Positions 34,850 through 42,708 of a stretch of 64,000 nucleotides of DNA are shown one piece after another. The position numbers and the translations under genes were made by a program. This DNA is from Streptomyces durmitorensis (GTDB lineage Bacteria; Actinomycetota; Actinomycetes; Streptomycetales; Streptomycetaceae). Below the pieces are notes generated by a model that ran no database searches, was not told where the DNA came from, and saw only the letters and a program-made list of their open reading frames with translations. The first letter of the stretch is position 1, and the number at the start of each line of letters is the position of its first letter. The stretch lies in NCBI RefSeq assembly GCF_023498005.1, contig NZ_CP097289.1:1550001-1614000 (forward strand), given 5' to 3'.

Positions 34850-35182
34850 TCAGACGTTGACGCCGAAGTCCTGCGCGATGCCGCGCAGGCCCGAGGCGTA
34901 GCCCTGGCCGATGGCGCGGAACTTCCACTCCGCCGACAGCTCGCCGAAGCCCATCGCGGTCTTGGTCGACGCGTCCTCGCTCAGGTCGTAGCGAGCGAAC
35001 TCCTGGCCGTCGGCCTGGTTGACCACACGGATGAAGGCGGCTCCGGTGGTGGAGCGCGTGTCCCAGCGGCAATCGACGGGCGGATCGCGCAAGTACCCGG
35101 CCGCCGAGACCGCCGAAACGGTGACGTTCCCGACCGTGTCACCGCTGGTTACGGAGGGCCCTCTGCGTACGGAGCTCTCCAC
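34850..35182 (-). pseudogene. terD-like fragment with internal deletion
   Basis: A second terD remnant directly upstream of the other. It keeps a piece resembling the N-terminus ([12 protein letters not shown] ... [11 protein letters not shown]) fused straight to the C-terminal third ([61 protein letters not shown]), ending at the normal TerD C-terminus. The calcium-binding middle (LDLDAS...[18 protein letters not shown]) is gone. The 20 bases ggctccggtggtggagcgcg occur at the break here (about 35039) and again in the next copy (about 34798), so recombination between repeats is likely. Confidence 0.82.
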
Positions 35183-35382
35183 CGTGGCGCGTGTGCGAGA
35201 TCAACAGGAGTTCAAAAATGGCCTCTGACCTGGCAGCGCTGCTTCCATCTGTGCGCCTGCCGAAAATGTCATCCATGCAGCCCAGAAGCCTGGTCAGTGG
35301 TGCGGCAGGATGAGTATTTGTACTGCTTCGTCTCGCCTACCTGACCATCACCAACACGTTCGCCGCACTGCGACTGCTGTCG

Positions 35383-36414
35383 ATGAGCGACCGCGACAAG
35401 GACGCGGAGATCCTCGCCCTGCGCCACCAACTCACTGTCCTCGAACGGCAGGTCGGAGCAGAGCGGGCGAAGCTCGCTCCGGAAGACCGAGCATTCCTTG
35501 CCGCTCTGCTGGCGCCTCTGCCCCGTCAAGTCCTGCGGCGGTTACGTTTACTGGTTCGGCCTGACACCGTGCTGCGCTGGCATCGCGACCTGATCAAACG
35601 GCGCCACGCCCGCCCCTGTCGGCCGAAGAAGCCCGGACGACCGCCCACGGTCCAATCGATCCGCAGACTGGTCCTGCGTCTGGTCCGTGAGAATCCCTCG
35701 TGGGGCTATCGCAGGGTGCACGGCGAACTCACCACGCTCGGCATCAAGGTCGCCGCCTCCACCGTCTGGGAGATCCTCGCCTCCGAGGGCATAGATCCGG
35801 CGCCCGACCGGGCCGCCACCACCTGGGCCGATTTCCTGCGCTCGCAGGCCGACGCCCTGATGGCCTGCGACTTCATCGAGACGGTGACTTTGACCGGTCA
35901 GCGTCAGTACATCCTCGCCGTCATCGAACACGTCACCCGGCGCATCCGGATCCTCGGCACCACAGCCCACCCCACCGCGGCCTGGGTCTGTCAAGCCGCC
36001 CGCAATCTGGCCATGGACCTGACGGACGCCCAAGCCACCCACGCGTACTTGGTCCGGGACCGGGACGCGAAGTACCCCGCCCTCTCCGATGAAATCCTGT
36101 GCAACGCAGGCATCCAAGTCGTGCGCACCGGCGTCCAGATACCGCGCATGAACGCCATCATGGAACGCTGGGTCCAAACCTGCCGCCACGAACTCCTGGA
36201 CCGCACCCTCATCTGGAACGAGCGCCATCTACGCCACGCGCTCCACCAGTTCGAACTGCACTACAACACCCACCGGCCCCACCAGGCGATAGACCAGGCA
36301 GCACCCCTGCGCGTATTACCCGAACCACTCACCCACGCACAAATCACCCAACTGAAAGTGTGCCGGAGAGACCGCCTCGGCGGAGTCCTCCACGAGTACC
36401 AGCATGCCGCCTGA
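35383..36414 (+). CDS. DDE transposase / integrase-core protein
   Basis: Protein of 343 residues from ATG 35383 (MSDRDKDAEILALRHQLTVLERQV). The frame extends upstream to 35314 with the usual LRLAYLTITNTFAALRLL stretch but has no start codon there, so the 5' end may be trimmed. HTH region: PSWGYRRVHGELTTLGIKVAASTVWEILASEGI. The rve core has catalytic acids in LMACDFIETVTL, LVRDRDAKYPAL and AIMERWVQTCRHELLD, and ends HEYQHAA. Same family as the gene at 32713 but clearly diverged. It is the last cargo gene before the tRNA-Pro repeat. Confidence 0.9.
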   Translation: MSDRDKDAEILALRHQLTVLERQVGAERAKLAPEDRAFLAALLAPLPRQVLRRLRLLVRPDTVLRWHRDLIKRRHARPCRPKKPGRPPTVQSIRRLVLRLVRENPSWGYRRVHGELTTLGIKVAASTVWEILASEGIDPAPDRAATTWADFLRSQADALMACDFIETVTLTGQRQYILAVIEHVTRRIRILGTTAHPTAAWVCQAARNLAMDLTDAQATHAYLVRDRDAKYPALSDEILCNAGIQVVRTGVQIPRMNAIMERWVQTCRHELLDRTLIWNERHLRHALHQFELHYNTHRPHQAIDQAAPLRVLPEPLTHAQITQLKVCRRDRLGGVLHEYQHAA

Positions 36415-36478
36415 GCTGCGCGGATGGAGTTTTCGGCAGGCGCAGAGCCGCTCCCCGCTCCCAGATTTGGTCCCGAAC

Positions 36479-36599
<121 letters not shown>

Positions 36600-36729
36600 G
36601 TGCCCGTGTGACCTGGGGTTTCCCCTGGCCGAACGCGCACCGAAACAATACCGCACTCCAAGCCGTGATCGCTCACGCCTTTCGCGCCCTGTTGACCTCA
36701 AGCCCGCTTGAGGTTGCACGCTCGGTGTC

Positions 36730-37458
36730 ATGACGACGACAGCGGAACGCGGATACGGACATGAATACGCAGACCTGTCCCGCCTCATGGGGCGGATGAC
36801 GGGGGACGAGAAGCACGGGCCCGCCGCGACGTCCACCCTCGACGCGCTCTGGGTTCTGTACGACCGGGTGCTCAGGGTCACACCCGAGCGGGTGGACGAT
36901 CCGGGGCGCGACCGGTTCCTGCTCTCCAAGGGGCACGGGCCCATGGCGTACTACGCCGTCCTCGCCGCCAAGGGATTCATTCCCGTCGACTGGCTGGAGG
37001 GGTTCGGGGGCTACGACTCCCCGCTGGGGCACCACCCGGACCGGGTACTCGTGCCGGGGGTCGAGATCGGGAGCGGGTCCCTCGGGCACGGGCTGCCGAT
37101 CGCGGTCGGGACGGCGCTGGGGCTCAGGGCCCGGGGCGGCGCCGACGCACGGGTGTGGGTGCTCGTGGGGGACGCAGAGCTGGACGAGGGCAGCAATCAC
37201 GAGGCCATCGCCTTCGCCGGGCCGTCCGGGCTCGAGCGCCTGCACACCGTCGTGATCGACAACGCGTCCGCCCGCCATGCCAGGCCCGGCGGCATCGCCG
37301 CGCGCTTCGAGGCCGCGGGGTGGTCCGCCGAGACCGTCGACGGGCGTGATCACGACGCGTTGTACGCGGCGTTCACCGCGCCGCATCCCGGGCGGCCGCG
37401 GGTGGTCGTGGCCCGGGTCGAGCCGAAGGGCGCCGTGGGCGAGCCCAAGGTCGCCTGA
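36730..37458 (+). CDS. Transketolase, N-terminal (TPP-binding) subunit
   Basis: Split transketolase alpha half, 242 residues. RFLLSKGHGPMAYYAVLAAKG (about 58-78) and PGVEIGSGSLGHGLPIAVGTALG (about 110-132) are classic. The TPP/metal motif reads GDAELDEGSNHEA (about 146-158; usual form GDGELDEGS). It works as a heteromer with the C-terminal half encoded 68 bases downstream (37527), transferring two-carbon units between sugar phosphates or in a dedicated pathway. The surrounding genes do not show which substrate is used. Start ATG 36730. Confidence 0.93.
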   Translation: MTTTAERGYGHEYADLSRLMGRMTGDEKHGPAATSTLDALWVLYDRVLRVTPERVDDPGRDRFLLSKGHGPMAYYAVLAAKGFIPVDWLEGFGGYDSPLGHHPDRVLVPGVEIGSGSLGHGLPIAVGTALGLRARGGADARVWVLVGDAELDEGSNHEAIAFAGPSGLERLHTVVIDNASARHARPGGIAARFEAAGWSAETVDGRDHDALYAAFTAPHPGRPRVVVARVEPKGAVGEPKVA

Positions 37459-37526
37459 GCTTTCCCCCCAACTATGCGCCCGCCTGTGCGCTGATTCTTC
37501 AGTCTTCCAGTGGAGGTTTCTCTGTC

Positions 37527-38459
37527 ATGGACACCATGCGTGATCGCTTCGGCCCCGTCCTCTCCCGGCTGCTCGACGAGGATCCCCGCGTCGCCGTCGT
37601 CCTCGCCGAGATCGGCGCGGACGCGTTCACGGAGGCGCAGCGCAAGCACCCTGACCGGGTGATCAATGTCGGGATCCGGGAGCAGCTGCTCGTCGGGACC
37701 GGCGCCGGGCTCGCCCTCGCCGGGCTGCGGCCCGTCGTGCACACCTTTGCGAGCTTTCTCGTGGAGCGGCCGTTCGAACAGGTGAAGCTGGACTTCGGGC
37801 ATCAAGGCGTGGGCGGGGTGCTCGTCAGCGCCGCCGCCTCCTTCGACTGGCCCGCCGGCGGCTTCACGCACATGTCGCCGGGCGACGTGGCCCTGCTCGA
37901 CACCCTGGACGGCTGGACCGTGCACGTGCCGGGGCACCCGGACGAGGCCGAGACGCTGTTGCGGCACGCTGTCGCCGCGGGCGACGACAAGGTGTACGTC
38001 CGGCTCTCGGTGCAGTCGAACGCCCGGGGGCTGCCCGTCGACGGAGCGCGCTTCCGCACTGTGCGCGAAGGGCGCGGCGGGGTCGTGATCGCCGTCGGGC
38101 CGATGCTCGACAACGTGCTCGCCGCGACCGAGGGCCTCGATCTCACCGTGCTGTACGCGACCACCGTGCGGCCCTTCGACGAGGAAGCGCTGCGCCGCGC
38201 GACGGGGTCGGACACGGCGGCGGACACGGGGGCCGTCGCCGATGTCGTCGTGGTCGAGCCCTACCTCGCCGGGACCTCCACCGCCGCCGCGAACGATGCC
38301 CTCGCCGATGTCCCGCACCGGGTCCTCGGGCTCGGCGTCGGCCGTGCCGAGCTGCGCCGCTACGGTCAGATCGACGAGCACGTGGCCGCGCACGGTCTCG
38401 ACGTCCGCTCACTGCGGGAGCGCATCACCGGCTTCTTGGGGGCGCGGGCTCTCGTATAG
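37527..38459 (+). CDS. Transketolase, C-terminal (Pyr/C-domain) subunit
   Basis: Split transketolase beta half, 310 residues. The Pyr domain shows VVLAEIGADAFTEAQRKHPDRVINVGIREQLLVGTGAGLALAG (about 23-65), including the catalytic Glu (REQ) that activates TPP. PVVHTFASFLVERPFEQVKLDF follows. The C-domain begins near 180. A Gly-rich ribosome site (GGAGG) precedes ATG 37527. Its 3' end overlaps the convergent MFS gene by 35 bases. Confidence 0.93.
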   Translation: MDTMRDRFGPVLSRLLDEDPRVAVVLAEIGADAFTEAQRKHPDRVINVGIREQLLVGTGAGLALAGLRPVVHTFASFLVERPFEQVKLDFGHQGVGGVLVSAAASFDWPAGGFTHMSPGDVALLDTLDGWTVHVPGHPDEAETLLRHAVAAGDDKVYVRLSVQSNARGLPVDGARFRTVREGRGGVVIAVGPMLDNVLAATEGLDLTVLYATTVRPFDEEALRRATGSDTAADTGAVADVVVVEPYLAGTSTAAANDALADVPHRVLGLGVGRAELRRYGQIDEHVAAHGLDVRSLRERITGFLGARALV

Positions 38460-40041
38460 CCGCCTTTCGATCAGCCGTCCTTCGATCCGGCCGTCCGGGA
38501 TCCGCTCCCCCGGCCGACACAGGTGCTCTCCCGTCCACCCGCACCAACCCGCGTATCGCGGGCACCGAGAGCAGGGCCAGGCAGACGACGACCGTCGTCA
38601 CGGCGCCCGTGATCAGCACCTGCTCCGCGCCGAAGGCACTCGCGGCGGGACCCGCGAGTGCCTGGCCGACCGGGAGCAGGGCGATCGATCCCGCGACGTC
38701 GTAGGCGTGGATGCGGTTGAGGACGTCGGGCGGCACCTGCGTCTGGACGCTCGTCGCCCACATGACGCCCCAGAAGGAGAGCCCGGCGCCCGCGATCGCG
38801 GCGCCCAGCGCCATCAGCGGGACTCCGAGCTGGGCGCCGACGGCGGCCGGGAACGCGCAGTAGCCGGTCAGGGCGAGGGAGCCCGCGCGGAGCATGCGGC
38901 GGGGGCGCAGGCGCAGGGCGACCAGGCCGCCGAGCACGGTGCCCGCACCCAGGGCGGAGTTCACCAGGCCGTACGCCCCCGAGCCGTGCTCCTGGACGAC
39001 GAGCGTGGCGACGAGTGGCGTCAGCGGGCCCGTGGTCGTGATCATCAGGACGCAGAAGATGGCGATGACGCCCCAGAGCCAGGTGCGGGACCTGAACTCC
39101 CGCCAGCCCTGCACCAGATCCGCCCGGAAGCCGTTGCTGTGCGGGAGCGAGCCGGGCAGCGCGGGCGGCAGCCGGAGCAGCACCAGGCACAGTGCGCTCA
39201 GTCCGTACGTTCCCGCGTGCGCGGCGAAGACCGCGCCCGGCGAGGCGAAGGCCACGAGGACGCCCGCGACGGCCGGTCCCGCCAGGGCCGCGGCCGACTC
39301 CGCGACACGTATCGCGCCGTTGGCCTTCTGGACGTCGGCGGCCAGGCGCGGGACCGTGCTGGCGACGCCGGGCTGGAAGAGCGCGCCCGCCGCGCCGTTC
39401 ACCGCGCCGATCACACAGATCTGCCAGAGGACGACGTGATCGGTGAAGAAGAGGACCGCCGCGACCGATTGTGTGCCGAGCCGGACCACGTCCGCGCCGA
39501 TCATCAGCAGGCGGGTGCTGAACCGGTCGGCGAAGACCCCGCCGAAGATCACCAGGCCCGCGAAGCAGACGGTCGTGGCGGCCATCGCGAGACCGACGGC
39601 GCCCGCTCCGTGCCCGTGCTGGAGCAGTCCCGCGGCGAGCGCGACGGGCAGCATGGTGTCGCCCAGCTTGGCCACGGTCCGCGCGCCGAAGAAGAACCCG
39701 AAGTCCCGCGACCAGATGCCCTGACGCTCGCGCTCAGCGGTGATCGACAAGACCGCGCCGCCGGTCGGCGGCATGACCTTGCGGCCACGAGGCACGACCT
39801 TCCGGCCGGCCGCAACGGCCTTGCGCCCGGTCGCCATGGCCTCGGGGTCACGAGGCTCGGCCTCGGGGTCACTAGGCTCGGGCTTGCGCCCGGTCGCCAC
39901 GGCCTCGGGGTCAGGGTCAGGGGCGGGGTCGCGCGCCGTGCCGCCCTCCACCGGGTCCCTCTCACGCCCGCCCTCGACGAACCGTCCGGCCTCGTCAGAC
40001 CGCCCACCCTCGACAAACCCGTCCCCTGACGGCACCCGCAC
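38425..40041 (-). CDS. MFS transporter (enterobactin-exporter-like)
   Basis: Transporter of 538 residues. The membrane part starts near residue 100 (IWSRDFGFFFGARTVAKLGDTMLPVALAAGLL), the entry typical of the MFS_3/EntS group, with about 12 helices and motif A GGVFADRFSTRLLMIGADVVR. The first ~90 residues are hydrophilic and repetitive (ATGRKPEPSDPEAEPRDPEA), encoded by imperfect DNA repeats at 39780-39960. GTG 40041 has a good ribosome site (GGAGGGG); ATG 39774 right before the membrane part is an alternative without a good site. The substrate is unknown. Confidence 0.9.
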   Translation of the reverse strand: MRVPSGDGFVEGGRSDEAGRFVEGGRERDPVEGGTARDPAPDPDPEAVATGRKPEPSDPEAEPRDPEAMATGRKAVAAGRKVVPRGRKVMPPTGGAVLSITAERERQGIWSRDFGFFFGARTVAKLGDTMLPVALAAGLLQHGHGAGAVGLAMAATTVCFAGLVIFGGVFADRFSTRLLMIGADVVRLGTQSVAAVLFFTDHVVLWQICVIGAVNGAAGALFQPGVASTVPRLAADVQKANGAIRVAESAAALAGPAVAGVLVAFASPGAVFAAHAGTYGLSALCLVLLRLPPALPGSLPHSNGFRADLVQGWREFRSRTWLWGVIAIFCVLMITTTGPLTPLVATLVVQEHGSGAYGLVNSALGAGTVLGGLVALRLRPRRMLRAGSLALTGYCAFPAAVGAQLGVPLMALGAAIAGAGLSFWGVMWATSVQTQVPPDVLNRIHAYDVAGSIALLPVGQALAGPAASAFGAEQVLITGAVTTVVVCLALLSVPAIRGLVRVDGRAPVSAGGADPGRPDRRTADRKAAIREPAPPRSR

Positions 40042-40169
40042 CCCTGCCCCTCCCCTGGTGACTGTGCCCGGCCCGTCGTCCCGCGCGCCCCATCCGCCAC
40101 CCCTGCCTGGATCATGCCACGGGGCACTGACAACGGCCGATCGCTTGTGGACCGGCCGCTGTTGGCCTG

Positions 40170-40550
40170 CTAGCTCGTCGGCGGGAGCCCCAACTCCGGG
40201 TAGGAGTCCAGGAGTCGGGTGGGAGCGGCCTGGCGCCAGGAGTCGGCGAGGATGTCCTTCAGCTCAGCGGTGTCCAGAGCCGAAAGCCGTGCGCGCACCC
40301 AGGCGAACATCGCCTCGTGGTCGGCGATCCAGAACTTGTCCGGCTCCGCGAGGACCAACTCGTCTCGCTCCTCCTTCGGGCACCGCACGGCGATGGACGT
40401 CTCGTCCTCGGGGAGTGTGGCGAACATCTTTCCGGCCACCCGGAAGGTGGGCATGCTCCAGGCGATCTTCTCTGTCGTATCCGGCAGGGCCAGTGCGATA
40501 CGGCGTACATCGTCACCCGTGACGTGGGCTTTGGCATGAGCTCGAGACAT
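40170..40550 (-). CDS. MmcQ/YjbR-family protein
   Basis: Cytoplasmic protein of 126 residues from ATG 40550: DVRRIALALPDTTEKIAWSMPTFRVAGKMFATLPEDETSIAVRCPKEERDELVLAEPDKFWIADH ... WVRARLSALDTAELKDILADSWRQAAP. This is the YjbR/CyaY-like fold with the characteristic ALPDTTE, FRVxGKxFA and C-terminal helix. Members are called DNA-binding, but their function is poorly known. Monocistronic. Confidence 0.88.
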   Translation of the reverse strand: MSRAHAKAHVTGDDVRRIALALPDTTEKIAWSMPTFRVAGKMFATLPEDETSIAVRCPKEERDELVLAEPDKFWIADHEAMFAWVRARLSALDTAELKDILADSWRQAAPTRLLDSYPELGLPPTS

Positions 40551-40632
40551 GCCACGAACGGTAGCCAACACCACTGACAGCGCCCGCCACCCTGGAGGTG
40601 GCGGGCGCCGCAGCACCGCGAAGAGAAGGGGA

Positions 40633-40833
40633 TCAGGCCGTCAGAGCCCAAACCGTGACGTCACCCGGCATGCCGCCCGGCGGGGTTCGGCCCTCGCACT
40701 GATCACAGACCGCGTGCTGTGCACAAGCCTGTGGTCGTGCCGGCTCGCCCTGGGCCTTGCGGGCGGTCAACCAGACCGCAATGTAGGCAGGCCCGGCCGT
40801 GATCACGGCTACGGCAATCTCGGTAAAGGACAT
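40633..40833 (-). CDS. Small membrane-anchored protein
   Basis: Hypothetical protein of 66 residues from ATG 40833 (GGGGTGAG upstream): MSFTEIAVAVITAGPAYIAVW, a single N-terminal hydrophobic helix, then a Cys-containing polar part (CAQHAVCDQCEGRT) with three closely spaced cysteines that might bind metal. No known family. Confidence 0.5.
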   Translation of the reverse strand: MSFTEIAVAVITAGPAYIAVWLTARKAQGEPARPQACAQHAVCDQCEGRTPPGGMPGDVTVWALTA

Positions 40834-41062
40834 CGGTCTCACCCCCCAGGCATGCTGTCGAATCCGTATCACCATAGGGACGGGGGGTGTTGATGGGAAG
40901 CAGCTCGCTCCGAGCAGGAGCAACTGAGGCCGGATCAGGCCCTGTGCATGGCCGGATGCGGGTGCCGGATGCCGGATGCCGAAGCGCACTGCTCCGGCCC
41001 TGCGACAGGCCGGTCCACCCCGTACCCCGTAGGTGCCACCCATCGCGACGAGCCGCACGTCC
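40834..41062. other. Intergenic gap
   Basis: About 230 bases between the small membrane protein and the hydrolase 3' end; short repeats of gccggatgcgggtgccggatgccgg near 40953-40982. No gene supported. Confidence 0.45.
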
Positions 41063-42136
41063 TCACAGCACGTGCTTGTCCAGCCAGTTCCGCAGGTCCT
41101 CCTGCACCTCGTCCCTGTTGGTCTCGTTGAGGATCTCATGGCGCGCCCCCTCGTACCCCCTCCAGGTGAGGTCGTCCAGGCCCACGTACCGGAAGTCCTC
41201 CACGAGTTCGTGGACCAGCGTCATGCCCTGGTTGCAGGGGTCCTCGGTGCCGACGGCGATGTGGACGGGCAGGTCCGCCGGAACGCGGGCCAGGTTCCGT
41301 GGGTCGTTCATCTTGCGCACGGCACGCACCCAGTCCAGGCAGAGCCCGGCGGAGAAGGGGAACCCGCAGCGCTCGTCGGCCACGTACGCGTCGACCTCGG
41401 CCTCGTCGCGGGAGAGCCATTCGAAGCCGGTGCGGTGGGGGTACGGGTCGTTGAAGGCGGCGAAGAGTTCGGGGAGGTAGGACGAGAGTGCCTCGCGGCC
41501 GTCCTCGGAGATCTCGCGCTCCAGGCGGGTGATCGACTCCTCGATCCCGACCCCCGGCAGGGAGCGGAAGGTCCCGGAGAGGATCAGGCCCGCGAGGTCG
41601 TCCGGGTACTCCTGGGCGTAGTCCCTGGCCAGGTGCGAGCCCATGCTGTGGCCTAGCAGGAAGAGCGGGGTTCCCGGGTGCAGCGTGCGCACCTGGTCGC
41701 CGATCGCCTTGAGGTCGTCGACGATGGCGCGCCAGCTGTCGGAGGCTGCCGCACCGGACGGCGATGCAGACGGGGCCTCGGACGCCGGGTCGGACGCCGA
41801 GTCGGACGCGGGGCCGGACGGCTCGCCCGACGGCGCTTCGCCCGACGGCACTTCGGCCGACGAACCCGTCACCCCGTACCCACCGGTCGCCTGCGCCGTC
41901 GCGCCATGGCCCCGGTGGTCGGAGGCGATCACCCCATAGCCGTGCGCCGTCAGATGGCGCGCGAACCGGTCGTAGCGCAGGCCGTGTTCGCCCGCGCCGT
42001 GCGCGATCTGCACGAAGGCGCGCGGTCGGCCGCCGTCGGGCAGCCAGGTGTACGTGGCGACGGGCACGCCGTCCGCCGCGTTCACGAGTCCGGCGGTGTA
42101 CGCGGCGGGGGCGGGTGTCGAAGCTTGGTCAGGCAT
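41063..42136 (-). CDS. Alpha/beta-hydrolase, monoacylglycerol-lipase-like
   Basis: Serine hydrolase_4 family protein of 357 residues from ATG 42136 (GGGGAG upstream). Landmarks: VQIAHGAGEHGLRYDRFARHLTAHGYGVIASDHRGHG (about 42-78), nucleophile elbow LLGHSMGS, and GARHEILNETNRDEV with the catalytic His. Inserted after the oxyanion strand is a ~43-residue Ser/Pro/Ala/Glu-rich segment (SGEAPSGEPSGPASDSAS) that is absent from ordinary family members and looks disordered. It probably cleaves mono-acylglycerols or related esters. The minisatellite at 42177-42408 lies just upstream. Confidence 0.9.
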   Translation of the reverse strand: MPDQASTPAPAAYTAGLVNAADGVPVATYTWLPDGGRPRAFVQIAHGAGEHGLRYDRFARHLTAHGYGVIASDHRGHGATAQATGGYGVTGSSAEVPSGEAPSGEPSGPASDSASDPASEAPSASPSGAAASDSWRAIVDDLKAIGDQVRTLHPGTPLFLLGHSMGSHLARDYAQEYPDDLAGLILSGTFRSLPGVGIEESITRLEREISEDGREALSSYLPELFAAFNDPYPHRTGFEWLSRDEAEVDAYVADERCGFPFSAGLCLDWVRAVRKMNDPRNLARVPADLPVHIAVGTEDPCNQGMTLVHELVEDFRYVGLDDLTWRGYEGARHEILNETNRDEVQEDLRNWLDKHVL

Positions 42137-42176
42137 TGCGGAAGGCTCCCCTTGTGCGGCTTCTTTATGGCTTCCG

Positions 42177-42408
42177 TACGGCAGCTGTGCGGTTTCGGTT
42201 CCTGCGCACAGCCTCTGCACGGCTTCGGTCCCGTGCACAGCCTCAGCACGGCTTCGGTCCCGTGCACAGCCTCAGCACGACTCCGGTCCTGTGCACAACC
42301 TCTGCACGACTCCGGCCCCGCACACAGCCTCTGCACGGTTTCGGCCCCGCACACAGCCTCTGCACAGCTCCGGCCCCGCACACAGCTCCCGTACGGCTGC
42401 GGTTCCTG
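42177..42408. repeat. 29-bp-period tandem repeat (minisatellite), about 8 copies
   Basis: Units begin at 42206, 42235, 42264, 42293, 42322, 42351 and 42380, with a weaker one before. The consensus starts gcacagcctctgcacggctt and continues cggtcccgt. Units differ at a few positions. Each contains complementary gcacgg ... ccgtgc, so a hairpin can form per unit. Since 29 is not a multiple of three, open frames through it on both strands are artefacts of the repeat. There are no spacers, so it is not CRISPR. It lies in the divergent promoter region between a hydrolase and the ThuA/sugar-dehydrogenase gene. Confidence 0.9.
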
Positions 42409-42555
42409 GCCCTGAAACCCTCCCCCGCACACGCGACCTCATACCACCGCCGCGCGGTGACTCCCTTCTCACGCCAGACGACGCCAGACGACGCCAGGCC
42501 CTTCCGACCCATTGACCCCCCGTCAGAGCGGAACCTACGCTGAACAACGCGCAGG

Positions 42556-42569
42556 AGAAAGCGCTTTCT
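42556..42569. promoter_or_regulatory. LacI-type operator upstream of the ThuA/sugar-dehydrogenase gene
   Basis: agaaagcgctttct, a perfect 14-base palindrome with the CG centre of LacI/GalR operators, 140 bases before the 42709 start. It is identical to the site at 51186-51199 beside the lacI-type gene. Confidence 0.78.
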
Positions 42570-42708
42570 AGGCAGACTTTCTGGACCCCGCACCCCGAGG
42601 CCCAGGTCAAGCACCCCGCGCACCGCACCCCCGCGCAACTCGCACTCACCACACTCACCGCACACCCGGCTACCGGCAGCCGTCCACCCGCCCAGCCCAG
42701 GGAGCGCC

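Noticed and set aside
42177..42408. CRISPR-like array
   Set aside because: Repeats are strictly tandem with no spacers and no cas gene is present.
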